DNA from: Roseburia intestinalis L1-82
GTDB lineage: Bacteria; Bacillota; Clostridia; Lachnospirales; Lachnospiraceae
Assembly: GCF_900537995.1 (NCBI RefSeq)
Contig: NZ_LR027880.1
Span: 3,356,001 to 3,420,000, forward strand
Direction of reading: 5' to 3'
DNA: 64,000 bases
Shown here: positions 25,745-34,891 of the stretch, piece after piece
How positions within the stretch are numbered: position 1 is the stretch's first letter
Layout of the letters: every line of letters starts with the position of its first letter
Translations under genes and position numbers: made by a program
The notes under the pieces: model-generated
Told to the model about the DNA's origin: nothing
Seen by the model: only the letters and a program-made list of their open reading frames with translations
Database searches by the model: none

Positions 25745-27472
25745 GTGCGTATAACAACATCAAAATCAAAAAATTCTGAGTCCTTTTACATCACTCAGTC
25801 CTATACAAATGCCAATGGGAAAAGTACTTCCAAAACCATCCGAAAATTAGGTACGTTAGCTGAATTATCGGCACAGCTCCACACGGATCGTGACGGAGTT
25901 GTTGAATGGGCAAATGAACAGGCTCGTCTTGAAACACTGAAATATAAAAGTGAAAAAGAGGATGCTACTGTCATGATTCCATTTCATTCCAACAGACTCA
26001 TGGACTATAATAAGCAGAAACTTTTTTCTGGCGGATATCTTTTTCTTCAGTCTATTTACTATGGACTTAAGCTCGATTCTGTCTGCCGAAAAATCAAAAG
26101 CCGACATAAATTCGAGTATGATCTTAATGCTATTTTATCTGATTTAATTTATACAAGGGTTCTGGAACCTTCCAGCAAAAGTTCTTCCTTTCGAGCAGCA
26201 AAACAGTTCCTTGAGCCTCCAACTTATGAACTTCATGATGTTTACCGAGCTCTTTCTGTTCTTGCTTCTGAAATGGATTTTATTCAATCAGAAGTTTATA
26301 AAAACAGCTTTTTTCTTGGTGACAGAATGGATCGGATCCTTTATTATGATTGCACAAACTACTACTTTGAAATCGAACAGGAAGATGGAGATAAAAAATA
26401 CGGAAAAAGCAAAGAGCACCGTCCGAATCCCATTATTCAAATGGGACTCTTTACAGATGGTGACGGAATACCTTTGGCTTTCTCACTCTTTCCTGGAAAC
26501 CAAAATGAGCAGAAATCCTTAAAACCTTTAGAAACAAAGATTCTCCAACAATTCGGCTGTGATAAGTTTATCTATTGTAGTGACGCCGGACTTGCTTCTG
26601 AGGATAACCGTGTTCTTAATCACATGGGACAGAGGGCATTTATTGTCACTCAGTCCATCAAAAAGCTGCCTGCTGAAGATCGGGCATGGGCTTTAAAGAA
26701 AACTGGCTTCAAACGTCTCTCAGATGATAAACCTGTTGATCTCACAAAACTGACAGATGATGACAAGAACCAGCTTTATTATAAAGACGAACCATTGACA
26801 ACAAAAAAACTGGATCAAAAATTAATCATAACCTACTCCCCTAAATATGCCGCTTATCAGAAAGCCATCCGTGCGGAGCAGATCTGTCGGGCAGAAAAAA
26901 TGGTTGCAAATGGCTCTCTAAAAAAACAGCGTAAAAATCCAAATGATCCTGCAAGATTTGTAAATAAGGTAGCTGTAACCAACGAAGGAGAAAAAGCTAA
27001 GATCCACTATTATCTCGATACGGATAAGATTGCTGAAGAAGAAATGTATGACGGACTTTATGCGGTATGTACAGACCTGCTTGATGATGACGTTGCAGAT
27101 ATCTTAAAAGTCAGTGAAGGAAGATGGCAGATTGAAGACTGTTTCAGAACTATGAAAACAGACTTTGAAGCCAGACCCGTTTACTTAAACCGTGAAGATC
27201 GGATTAAAGCTCATTTCCTCACCTGCTTTCTTGCTCTGTTACATTTCCGGTTATTAAACCGCTCCTTGAAAGGGACTTATACCACAGAACAATTACTTCA
27301 CACTTTAAAAGACATAAAATTTACGGATATAGAAGAACAGGGCTTCATGCCGGTATATGAACGTCAGGAAATCACTGATGATCTCCATGAAACCTGCGGA
27401 TTCAGAACGGACTATCAATTCATAACAAAACGGAAAATGAAAGGAATTCAGAAAAAAAGTAAGCGGAGATAA
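25745..27472 (+). CDS. IS1634-type DDE transposase
   Basis: 575 residues from a GTG at 25745 (VRITTSKSKNSESFYITQ) with AGAGGTG upstream; the frame is open to an ATG at 25706 that lies beside the -10. Catalytic residues of the IS4-like fold are visible: Asp in ILYYDCTNYYFE, Asp in IYCSDAGLAS, and Glu in GRWQIEDCFRTMKTD, the Y/W-x2-E-x6-K-like region. The N-terminal ~100 residues probably bind DNA. No frame disruption is seen, so it is likely active. Confidence 0.9.
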   Translation: MRITTSKSKNSESFYITQSYTNANGKSTSKTIRKLGTLAELSAQLHTDRDGVVEWANEQARLETLKYKSEKEDATVMIPFHSNRLMDYNKQKLFSGGYLFLQSIYYGLKLDSVCRKIKSRHKFEYDLNAILSDLIYTRVLEPSSKSSSFRAAKQFLEPPTYELHDVYRALSVLASEMDFIQSEVYKNSFFLGDRMDRILYYDCTNYYFEIEQEDGDKKYGKSKEHRPNPIIQMGLFTDGDGIPLAFSLFPGNQNEQKSLKPLETKILQQFGCDKFIYCSDAGLASEDNRVLNHMGQRAFIVTQSIKKLPAEDRAWALKKTGFKRLSDDKPVDLTKLTDDDKNQLYYKDEPLTTKKLDQKLIITYSPKYAAYQKAIRAEQICRAEKMVANGSLKKQRKNPNDPARFVNKVAVTNEGEKAKIHYYLDTDKIAEEEMYDGLYAVCTDLLDDDVADILKVSEGRWQIEDCFRTMKTDFEARPVYLNREDRIKAHFLTCFLALLHFRLLNRSLKGTYTTEQLLHTLKDIKFTDIEEQGFMPVYERQEITDDLHETCGFRTDYQFITKRKMKGIQKKSKRR

Positions 27473-27500
27473 AACATTACTATATTTCGTGTATGCAGAT

Positions 27501-27546
27501 AAAAGTGCCACGCCCCTTGTATTTACAGGGATTGTGGCACTTTTTT
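27501..27546 (+). terminator. Terminator of the transposase gene
   Basis: AAAAGTGCCAC (27501-27511) pairs perfectly with GTGGCACTTTT (27534-27544), followed by T residues. The A-run on the other side means it can also stop transcription entering from the duplicated hisS promoter at 27571-27599. Confidence 0.85.
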
Positions 27547-27570
27547 AACTAATCAACTGTCAAAGATGAG

Positions 27571-27691
27571 ATTATACGTTTCACAGTTGTATACGTCAAG
27601 AACTGTCCTGTGTACAGTACAAAAAAACTTATTTTTATGTTACTTCAATGTCATTTCGTTAAGTTACAGGGTTAGCCCCTAACTGGTGGTC
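27571..27691 (+). repeat. 121-bp direct repeat, copy 2
   Basis: Identical to 25490-25610. It contains a second intact copy of the hisS promoter (TATAAT at 27571-27576, TTGACG at 27594-27599, minus strand). That copy now points into the 3' end of the insertion sequence. Confidence 0.9.
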
Positions 27692-27692
27692 T

Positions 27693-28004
27693 AATCCAAA
27701 TTTTTTCAAAAAAGTTACCAAAATTGAAGAGTTGTCAAAACAGTACCTGATGAACACCACTACTTTGAAATCCGTTTTCAAAGCAGTCTATGGAATGCCC
27801 ATCGCTTCTTACATGAAAGAATACCGTATGAAGTAGGCATCGAATATGCTGTTGCAGAAAGATAAATCTATTTCGGAAATTGCCGCCGCTGTGGGATATA
27901 AAAGCCAAAGTAAATTTACATCGGCCTTCCGAGATATATTTCAGATATTACCTACTGCATATCAGGAACAAGTATCCTATACAAATGCACTTGCAAACGC
28001 TTGA
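27693..28004 (+). pseudogene. AraC-family regulator, C-terminal remnant with premature stop
   Basis: In one frame the sequence reads FFKKVTKIEELSKQYLMN, then SVFKAVYGMPIASYMKEYRM and, after a TAG at 27834-27836, ASNMLLQKDKSISEIAAA, GYKSQSKFTSAFRD and ILPTAYQEQ, to a TGA at 28002. These are the two helix-turn-helix units of an AraC regulator. The N-terminal sensor domain is missing; the left edge meets the IS target duplication. The TAG sits where the family usually has a Lys or Glu codon, so a single substitution probably broke it. Confidence 0.8.
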
Positions 28005-28088
28005 AATTATAGGATTTAAGGAGTCTGTGAAGAAATCAAATACATAGCACTGTAAAATCAAAGTAAATATTTCGATCAACAGAACCTT

Positions 28089-28889
28089 TTATGACAACAT
28101 CTCTTTCACACAAGTACTTCGATAATCACTTGGTGATATTTTATATCTTTCTTTAAATACTCGGTTAAACGTTCTCTGACTTTCAAATCCACTATCCAGA
28201 CAAATATTTGTAATAGAATCACTCGTATTTTCCAAACGATGGCATGCATAGTTCAGCCTTGCATCGTTAAGATATTGATTAAAGTTTCTATGGAATGTCT
28301 TGGAAAAGAGTCTGGATAAAACATATTTGCTCACGCCCAGGTCTTTTGCCATCTCTTCCAACGAAAACTTCTTCTTGAAATTTGCTGATATATAGGAAAC
28401 TGTCTGGTAAATAAGATCGTTGCTCCCCACACTGCTCTTTTCTACCAAATTTAATTTTCCTATGCAGCGTGCCAACACAATTTGAAGATATGCCTGTGTA
28501 ACAGTAATATCCGACTGTTCTGTCTCTAAAATTGCATTTATAACCCTATATACCTCCGGTTCAACCTTTTCCGCTTTGATGATTGGGTATTCAGGAGCCA
28601 TGGATTGCATGATATCTGCAAATTTGGCTATCGCAAATGGCGATGCAATCAGATAAGTCGCTTTATTTACACCGGGTGTCAGTACCTGATAGTGATGAAT
28701 AACATCTGGAAATACAAAGCCTATATCTCCTTTTTCCATATGGTATAGTTCCTGTCCGACACCAAGTTCTAATGATCCACTTGTTACACAAACGATCTCC
28801 AGTGCATTATGAAGATGTGGTTCAATATGTTTTGACTTCCTATTTATTGCTATAATCTCCTCTTTTGTGTCAACATATTTTAACTGCAT
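28089..28889 (-). CDS. AraC-family regulator of the lactose-type module
   Basis: 266 residues from the ATG at 28889 (MQLKYVDTKEE), chosen for AAAGGGGAG upstream; the frame is open to 29006. The N-terminal cupin (HIEPHLHNALEIVCVTSGS, MEKGDIGFVFPDVIHHYQ) senses a ligand. The C-terminal helices FSLEEMAKDLGVSKYVLSRL and ITNICLDSGFESQRTFNRVF bind DNA, ending KISPSDYRS. It is the last gene on the strand after the GPH symporter gene but is separated from it by a terminator and 263 bp, so it is probably transcribed alone. Confidence 0.92.
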   Translation of the reverse strand: MQLKYVDTKEEIIAINRKSKHIEPHLHNALEIVCVTSGSLELGVGQELYHMEKGDIGFVFPDVIHHYQVLTPGVNKATYLIASPFAIAKFADIMQSMAPEYPIIKAEKVEPEVYRVINAILETEQSDITVTQAYLQIVLARCIGKLNLVEKSSVGSNDLIYQTVSYISANFKKKFSLEEMAKDLGVSKYVLSRLFSKTFHRNFNQYLNDARLNYACHRLENTSDSITNICLDSGFESQRTFNRVFKERYKISPSDYRSTCVKEMLS

Positions 28890-28998
28890 GAAATACTCCC
28901 CTTTGCAACATTTGTCTATATCTTCTTTCGATTTGGCAAGCAATCCTTTTACACCTATCTTATAATCAACTTGTAAATAAGGAAAGGAGGAATTGCAA

Positions 28999-29076
28999 AT
29001 GAGCAACCTAAAAAAATATCTGAATGACCTTTTAGTATTCTACACTGAATATTTTGAGCATCCTTACCATGTATAA
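28999..29076 (+). CDS. Possible 25-residue small protein
   Basis: ATG at 28999 with AAAGGAGG seven bases upstream, a stronger ribosome site than most here. It encodes MSNLKKYLNDLLVFYTEYFE followed by HPYHV. No family is recognised. Its middle codons form the left arm of a 12-bp perfect inverted repeat (CCTTTTAGTATT 29028-29039, AATACTAAAAGG 29076-29087), the right arm beginning in the stop codon. It lies divergent to the AraC gene at 28089. It might be a leader peptide or a regulatory micro-ORF; it could also be chance. Confidence 0.4.
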   Translation: MSNLKKYLNDLLVFYTEYFEHPYHV

Positions 29077-29098
29077 ATACTAAAAGGACTATTTATAG

Positions 29099-29140
29099 AA
29101 AAAAGCACTGTCTCATCGAGCAACGACCAGACAACGCTTT
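29099..29140 (-). terminator. Terminator of the GPH symporter gene
   Basis: On the minus strand AAAGCGTTGTCT pairs with AGACAGTGCTTT (12 bp with two G-U pairs), followed by TTTTTT, starting 13 bp after the symporter stop. Confidence 0.75.
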
Positions 29141-29152
29141 CTCCTGTCAATT

Positions 29153-30550
29153 CTAATTTATGTCTGATGCATCTGTTACTTCATCTGAAGCAATTCCTTT
29201 TTCTGCTTTCAGTTTTTTATTTGCATCTTCTACATTCATTCTTGAAAGTACAAACATAATCAATACATCAAAGATTAACGGAAGCCAAAGATACATGAAC
29301 TGCATCATATCAAGTGCAGACTGTGGCTGAGTTGCATTTGTTCCGACATATCCACTGAACTCAAGCATCCATCCAACAACAGCGGTTCCAATACCTCCAC
29401 CGATTTTTACACCAAGAGAAGTACAAGAGTACATCGTTCCGTCAATTCTCTTTCCCTGCGTAAGATAAGTGTATTCAGAGCAAGATGCGATAACTGCATT
29501 CATATCTCCCTGCCATGGTCCCTGACCTAAGGCTGCAAGAGCTGTAAATGCCATCATCAGCGGAACACTGCCCATATATCCGGCAACAACAACAAGTGCT
29601 CTACCGATGACTGCTAAGACGTAACCTCTTAAGTTCAGTTTATACATACCTTTCCACTTACCAACTAATGTCGGTGTGAAAATCAGGGCAATGATCAGTG
29701 GAATATTTACTGCCCATGCAAATTGTCCAAACAAATTCTTATTTTTCAGTACCCATGTCATGTAATAAATGCCAGCTCCAATCATGGCACCATATAACTG
29801 CTGTAAAATATATGTTCCACAAATCATCATGTAATATTTGTTTTTGACAAGAAGCTTGAATGCCTGTACTATTCCATACTTTTCATTATCATTCTTTACT
29901 TCTCCTTCATTAAGTTCTTCCTCCGGAAGTTCCTTAACAGAAAGTGCTGAAATCGTATTTACGACCAGACCAATGATTGCATAGATAATAGCAACCGTTC
30001 TCCATGCCGCAGCATCTCCACCACATTTATCTACAAATCCAACTGTAATCGCCTGAATCAGAAGACTTGTTGAAAATGCAAAAATAAAACGGTAAGATCC
30101 CATCTGTACACGCTCTTTGCTGTTCTTTGTAATCAGTGACGTAAGTGCTGAATAAGCAATATTGTTTGCTGTATAAAACACACTATTTAACAGTGTATAA
30201 GAAATAAAGAACCATGCATATTTAGCCGTTGTTCCCAAACTCACCGGTACTGCAAAACAGCAGACCAGCGTAATGGCACAACCAATATATCCGTATAGCA
30301 TCCAGGGTTTCGCTTTTCCCATTTTACTGTGTGTTTTGTCAATCATTGATCCAAAAAATATATCCGTAAAACCATCAAATAGTTTTGATACGGCAATCAG
30401 GGTACCCACGACACCTGCAGCAAGTCCTACCGAGTCCGTCAGATAGACCATCATAAAAGATGTCAGGAACGCATAGACTACATTACCTGCAATATCACCT
30501 GATCCGTATCCAATTTTGTTATACCATTTCAAATACTTTTTTTCTTCCAT
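29153..30550 (-). CDS. GPH-family sugar:cation symporter (MelB/lactose-permease type)
   Basis: 465 residues with about 12 membrane helices. The family's N-terminal pattern is GYGSGDIAGNVVYAFLTSFM. The conserved DGFTDIFFGSMIDKTHSKMGKAKPWML follows, holding cation- and sugar-site acidic residues. GPH proteins import galactosides, pentosides or hexuronides with Na+ or H+. The neighbouring LacZ gene, 167 bp upstream on the same strand, makes lactose or another beta-galactoside the likely substrate. GAGGAGCAAAG precedes the ATG. Confidence 0.92.
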   Translation of the reverse strand: MEEKKYLKWYNKIGYGSGDIAGNVVYAFLTSFMMVYLTDSVGLAAGVVGTLIAVSKLFDGFTDIFFGSMIDKTHSKMGKAKPWMLYGYIGCAITLVCCFAVPVSLGTTAKYAWFFISYTLLNSVFYTANNIAYSALTSLITKNSKERVQMGSYRFIFAFSTSLLIQAITVGFVDKCGGDAAAWRTVAIIYAIIGLVVNTISALSVKELPEEELNEGEVKNDNEKYGIVQAFKLLVKNKYYMMICGTYILQQLYGAMIGAGIYYMTWVLKNKNLFGQFAWAVNIPLIIALIFTPTLVGKWKGMYKLNLRGYVLAVIGRALVVVAGYMGSVPLMMAFTALAALGQGPWQGDMNAVIASCSEYTYLTQGKRIDGTMYSCTSLGVKIGGGIGTAVVGWMLEFSGYVGTNATQPQSALDMMQFMYLWLPLIFDVLIMFVLSRMNVEDANKKLKAEKGIASDEVTDASDIN

Positions 30551-30639
30551 CGAATTTCTTTGCTCCTCATCTTCATCGCACTTAGAATCTCAATATGGCT
30601 AACCGTATGATATCCAATTCTGTTTTTTTCTCTGATTTT

Positions 30640-30682
30640 GTCTGATTGCTCTGTATATCCGGACTTTACATTACAATCAGAC
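30640..30682 (-). other. Hairpin between lacZ and symporter genes
   Basis: GTCTGATTG (30640-30648) pairs with CAATCAGAC (30674-30682), with a 25-nt loop, in the 167-bp gap. There is no U-tract directly after it on the minus strand, so it may be a processing or partial-attenuation structure. Confidence 0.35.
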
Positions 30683-30717
30683 TCTCTTTCCTTGTTTACG
30701 GGTTACATGAAACTTTA

Positions 30718-33700
30718 TTATCCCTTTACATACGGTATCAGTGTAAACTGAAACCGGAATAATACATCATCAAATCGGTACTGCTCCAATACAACTGGAC
30801 CACAACTATTAGAACCAATGCCATTTAATGCGTAGTCAACACAGAATACTACACTATCTGATTCTATTAATTCATAATTATGCGTTTTCTTCTCAAGTTC
30901 TTCCTGTGTATAATAAGAAGCATTGAATGAAAATGCCTTTTCTGCGGATGCCACAATTCCATATCGGCTGTTGTTAAGCTCTACATATTCACAATCATAA
31001 TGGCTTCCATTTTCCTGTGGACGGATATAGTCCTCATGTAAATCCCCTACATCTGCCCGGTACAAACCGTGGCTCGCAGCCTGATGTTTATCACAATAAC
31101 TTTCCTGTGGTCCCATTCCAAAGTATCTTACAGCTGAAAGTTTTTTATCCAGGAACATCCTCACACCAAATCTCGGAAGATCCGGGAATTCATCGTCTTT
31201 TGTTACTGCAATATCTGCATCAATCTTTCCAGCAGCTTCTATTTTCCATGTAATCGTCACATCAAGAATCTTCTGTACTGTCTCTGCCACAACGGAAGCA
31301 TGGCTTGTAATCTTCACACCATGTTTTCCCTGCACAACCTCTGTCGTATAGGCTCTTGTGTAAGCCTTATCATAGTGGGCTTTCTTCCATTCAGACTTGA
31401 TGTACATATCGTTATCTGTTGGAGCTCTCCAAATATTTAATTCCATCGGATGGTTCAAGTATTCCCTCCCTGCGAATTTCATCTCTGTAAAAAGTGCAGT
31501 ACGTTTGTCTATGGTATAAGCAAATTCACGCCCCTTGATATGAATCTGTGTATCATTTTCATTTACCTGTAATTCAGAGTCCACTACTGTTTTTGGTATC
31601 CATTTCTCTGCAAGTTTACATTTTGTATCCTCTTTACTTACCTCAATTTCATCAAATCCAAGAATATGGTCTTCATCCAACAGTGGCAATTCTTTTTTCA
31701 GATGGTAAATAAGTTTTAAATAACATTTCCCATTCTCTGGAACATTGATCTTCAGATTTGTTTTTCCTTCCCCGTGTGGTGCCACAGAAAACTCCGGAAG
31801 TATGCCTTTGCTGATCACAAGACCATCCTGGGTCAGCTCATAACTAATCTTCACATAATCTTTCAGATTATCAAAATCCAGGTAGTTATGAAGCACCAGT
31901 TCTCCACTTTCTTTGTCATAGGAAATAACCCTTGCCGGGCGATAAACATTCTTGTATTCCAAAAGTCCTGTGTGTACCGTTCTGTCCGGATATACTAATC
32001 CATCCATACAGAAGTTGCCATCATGAATTTCTTCGCCATGGTCGCCCCCATAAGCATATATAGTCTTTCCATTCTCAGCAGTTCCATGAGCAATCGCATG
32101 GTCACACCATTCCCAGACAAAGCCGCCGCACATTTTATCATTATCCTGAATCATCTGGAAGTAATCTTCAAAATCTCCAGGTCCGTTTCCCATGCTGTGA
32201 CAGTACTCTACCAAAAGGAAGGGTTTGCTTCCATCTTTATCCAGATATTCCTGAATTTCAGAAAGCGCTGGGTACATCCGGCTGTACACATCCAGATTGC
32301 TGTAATCATATGTTTCATCATAATTACGGTATCTTGCACTCTCATATTGTGTGATACGGTCTGGATCAAAATTCTTTGTCCATTCCAGTGCTTTTTCAAA
32401 GTTGCAGCCATAAGCACTCTCATTTCCCATTGACCACATGACAATACAGAAACGGTTTTTGTCACGTTCCACCATGAGTTTTACGCGATCAACGATTGCC
32501 TCTTCCCATACCGGATCATCTGCAATCCTCTCATTCCATCGTTTGAACCGATTGTAATCAGTGTCTTCTTTTCTGTAGATCATAAATGGACCATGAGCTT
32601 CAATATCTGCTTCATCTATTACCATGAATCCATACTTGTCACACATTTCATAGAAAAATGGTGCGTTCGGATAGTGGCTGGAACGGATCGCATTAAAATT
32701 ATGCTGCTTCATTAACGTAAGATCGGTTGTAATCTGTTCCGTATTGATTGTAAATCCAGTAACCGGATCAGAATCATGTCGATTGACACCACGGAATTTA
32801 ATCTTCTGTCCATTTAAATAAATAACCTGGTCTTTAATCTCTATCTTTCTTAATGCAATGTGATCTACAATTACTTCATTCTCTGTTTCAAGAATCATTT
32901 TATATAGATATGGATTTTCTGTATTCCAAAGTTCCGGACTTGCGATTTCTAATACAGCTTTCCCTTCTTCAGCAATACTTCCTAGTGCTACAACTGCTCC
33001 ATTTCTATCTTCAATCGAAATTTTTACATTTAACGGAGAGTAGAATTTCATTTCAATTTCTACTTTCGCAAGCATATCCTCAATTCTTGTTTTAATATGA
33101 TAATCACTGATTGCCTGTTTTGGGCGTTTCAAAATGTACACATCCCGGAAAATACCACTCATACGGAATTTGTCCTGATCTTCCAAATAGGAACCATCAC
33201 ACCACTTCATTACCAACACTGCCACCGTATTCGTTCCATCCTGAAGTACATCGGTAACATCAAACTCACTGGTCATATGCGAAACCTGGCTGTATCCTAT
33301 GTAAGAGCCATTGATCCATACGTAAAAGCAACTGTCTACTCCTTCAAAGTTCAAAAAAGATTTTGGCGCTTTCTCATCTCTACTGTACTCAAAAGTATGT
33401 ACATAGACTCCACACGGAATGTCCTGTGGCACATATGGTGGATCAAACGGAAATGGATACCGGATGTTTGTATACTGGTGTGTATCATATCCAGCCATCT
33501 GCCATACACTTGGAACCTGAATCTCATCAAAATTTTCTGTATCATAATTCTTCTCAAAGAAAGAATCCTGAATGTCATAGATGCTGTTAAAATACTGGAA
33601 TTTCCAAGTTCCATTCAATAACTGCATACGATCTGACTCTTCTCTGTGTTCCACCAGGTTATCCATTCTTCTGGATGCTGGAATATAATAGGCTCTGGCT

Positions 33701-33756
33701 GGCATTGTGTTTTCGTGCAGTACGCTTAGATTTTCATAATAACGTGGTACGATCAT
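30718..33756 (-). CDS. lacZ: GH2 beta-galactosidase, LacZ type
   Basis: 1,012 residues, close to E. coli LacZ (1,023). It has five domains in order. The acid/base is Glu446 in IVMWSMGNESAYG and the nucleophile is Glu517 in FLLVEYCHSMGNGPGD. The C-terminal Bgal_small_N domain is recognisable (WRAPTDNDMY, RYFGMGPQESYCDKH). It splits lactose and related beta-galactosides in the cytoplasm. It leads the lacZ-GPH symporter operon and is divergent from the AraC gene at 33956, which is the likely activator. GGAGGAGAAC precedes the ATG. Confidence 0.96.
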   Translation of the reverse strand: MIVPRYYENLSVLHENTMPARAYYIPASRRMDNLVEHREESDRMQLLNGTWKFQYFNSIYDIQDSFFEKNYDTENFDEIQVPSVWQMAGYDTHQYTNIRYPFPFDPPYVPQDIPCGVYVHTFEYSRDEKAPKSFLNFEGVDSCFYVWINGSYIGYSQVSHMTSEFDVTDVLQDGTNTVAVLVMKWCDGSYLEDQDKFRMSGIFRDVYILKRPKQAISDYHIKTRIEDMLAKVEIEMKFYSPLNVKISIEDRNGAVVALGSIAEEGKAVLEIASPELWNTENPYLYKMILETENEVIVDHIALRKIEIKDQVIYLNGQKIKFRGVNRHDSDPVTGFTINTEQITTDLTLMKQHNFNAIRSSHYPNAPFFYEMCDKYGFMVIDEADIEAHGPFMIYRKEDTDYNRFKRWNERIADDPVWEEAIVDRVKLMVERDKNRFCIVMWSMGNESAYGCNFEKALEWTKNFDPDRITQYESARYRNYDETYDYSNLDVYSRMYPALSEIQEYLDKDGSKPFLLVEYCHSMGNGPGDFEDYFQMIQDNDKMCGGFVWEWCDHAIAHGTAENGKTIYAYGGDHGEEIHDGNFCMDGLVYPDRTVHTGLLEYKNVYRPARVISYDKESGELVLHNYLDFDNLKDYVKISYELTQDGLVISKGILPEFSVAPHGEGKTNLKINVPENGKCYLKLIYHLKKELPLLDEDHILGFDEIEVSKEDTKCKLAEKWIPKTVVDSELQVNENDTQIHIKGREFAYTIDKRTALFTEMKFAGREYLNHPMELNIWRAPTDNDMYIKSEWKKAHYDKAYTRAYTTEVVQGKHGVKITSHASVVAETVQKILDVTITWKIEAAGKIDADIAVTKDDEFPDLPRFGVRMFLDKKLSAVRYFGMGPQESYCDKHQAASHGLYRADVGDLHEDYIRPQENGSHYDCEYVELNNSRYGIVASAEKAFSFNASYYTQEELEKKTHNYELIESDSVVFCVDYALNGIGSNSCGPVVLEQYRFDDVLFRFQFTLIPYVKG

Positions 33757-33873
33757 AAATAGTTCTCCTCCAATACATATACTTTTTTGTTCTTTGTTTT
33801 CCTAAAGCAAACCTTATACTTTACTTTTTGTTTACGTTCCTTAGTTATGCTGTATATAGCTTATCCTAATTCG

Positions 33874-33925
33874 CAAAATATGTCTATGAATTGGATTAGA
33901 CAAAATATGCACTAAATGATACAAT
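33874..33925 (+). promoter_or_regulatory. Divergent regulatory region: promoter of the AraC gene and candidate tandem operator
   Basis: On the plus strand TTAGAC (33896-33901), an 18-bp spacer and TACAAT (33920-33925) form a promoter for the AraC gene. CAAAATATG occurs twice in the same direction (33874-33882, 33901-33909), 27 bp apart, a spacing that suits an AraC-type dimer. The second copy overlaps the promoter, so autorepression with activation of lacZ on the other strand is plausible. Confidence 0.5.
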
Positions 33926-33955
33926 GATAAAAAGTACGAAAAGAGGTGCCCTCCT

Positions 33956-34819
33956 ATGTATTTGAACACCGGTTATTTGAACCACTCACATATGGATTTC
34001 AAAGACAAAAGTCGTCCGCTGATTGTCGGTAGCTGTGGTACTTACCGTCTTTCCAGACATCCCAAACTTCCGACCTACCGTCCAAGGGGTCGTCTGGATT
34101 ATCAGATTATATATATCACTGCTGGTTGTGGGCATTTTCATTTTGATAATGTAAATAATGAAACGATTGTTCCAGCCGGCAACATTGTACTGTACAGACC
34201 GAAAGAACTCCAAAAATATGAATATTACGGAGAAGATAAGACAGAAGTATACTGGATTCACTTCACAGGAAGCAATGTGAAAAATATCTTACGTCAATAT
34301 GGGTTTCCGGATAAAGAACGTGTCTTTCAAGTGGGTACATCTAATGAATATGAACAAATTTTCAAACGTATCATTATCGAGCTCCAACGCTGTCAAGACA
34401 ATTATGAGGAAATGCTTGTCCTTTTGCTACGTCATCTTCTGATCAGTTTCCACCGGGAACTGACAAGAGAGCACATATTAAAAAATGAATATCTTGATCA
34501 TGAGATGGATAATGCTGTTACCTTTTTCAGTGAAAACTACAATCAAAATATCAATATTGATGATTATGCTGCCTCACGAGGCATGAGTGTCAGCTGGTTT
34601 ATCCGAAATTTCAAAAAATATACCGGTTCTACACCAATGCAATTCATTGTGGGAATCCGCATCAACAATGCTCAGATGTTACTTGAAACAACAACTTATT
34701 CCATCAATGAGATTTCTAAGATTGTCGGATATGATAACCAGCTTTATTTCAGTCGGCTTTTTCACAAGTTGAAAGGATATTCGCCGAGAGAATACCGAAA
34801 GCTGAGAAACAAATTCTGA
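33956..34819 (+). CDS. AraC-family regulator divergent from lacZ
   Basis: 287 residues. The N-terminal cupin-type sensor runs about 20-110 (LDYQIIYITAGCGHFHFD, VLYRPKELQKYEYYGED). The C-terminal DNA-binding domain has INIDDYAASRGMSVSWFIRN and INEISKIVGYDNQLYFSRLF, ending GYSPREYRKLR. This arrangement resembles regulators of galactoside operons in Firmicutes. Divergent placement from lacZ-symporter marks it as the direct regulator. AGAGGTG precedes the ATG. Confidence 0.92.
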   Translation: MYLNTGYLNHSHMDFKDKSRPLIVGSCGTYRLSRHPKLPTYRPRGRLDYQIIYITAGCGHFHFDNVNNETIVPAGNIVLYRPKELQKYEYYGEDKTEVYWIHFTGSNVKNILRQYGFPDKERVFQVGTSNEYEQIFKRIIIELQRCQDNYEEMLVLLLRHLLISFHRELTREHILKNEYLDHEMDNAVTFFSENYNQNINIDDYAASRGMSVSWFIRNFKKYTGSTPMQFIVGIRINNAQMLLETTTYSINEISKIVGYDNQLYFSRLFHKLKGYSPREYRKLRNKF

Positions 34820-34827
34820 AATCCACA

Positions 34828-34875
34828 AAGAGGATACCACCGAATTATCAAAACAATGATTTGTAATATCCTCTT
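34828..34875. terminator. Possible shared terminator of convergent genes
   Basis: AAGAGGATA (34828-34836) pairs with TATCCTCTT (34867-34875) with a 30-nt AT-rich loop, between the AraC and XRE gene ends. The trailing U-tract is poor. Confidence 0.4.
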
Positions 34876-34891
34876 CTCACTTTTGCTATTC

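Larger units (their letters stand above)
25611..27570 (+). mobile_element. IS1634-family (IS4-like) insertion sequence
   Basis: A 1,960-bp segment between two perfect 121-bp repeats. The ends are imperfect inverted repeats: the left begins GGGAGTTTGACACATTGAAA and the right, read inward, CTCATCTTTGACAGTTGATT. Both continue to an AAAAAAGT(A/G)CCACAA block. It holds one transposase gene with its own -10 (TGGTATAAT at 25717-25725) and a terminator before the right end. The element looks complete. Confidence 0.9.

Noticed and set aside
25611..27570. Composite transposon carrying hisS or the lac genes
   Set aside because: The 121-bp repeats flank only the transposase segment. No second copy of the element is in the window.
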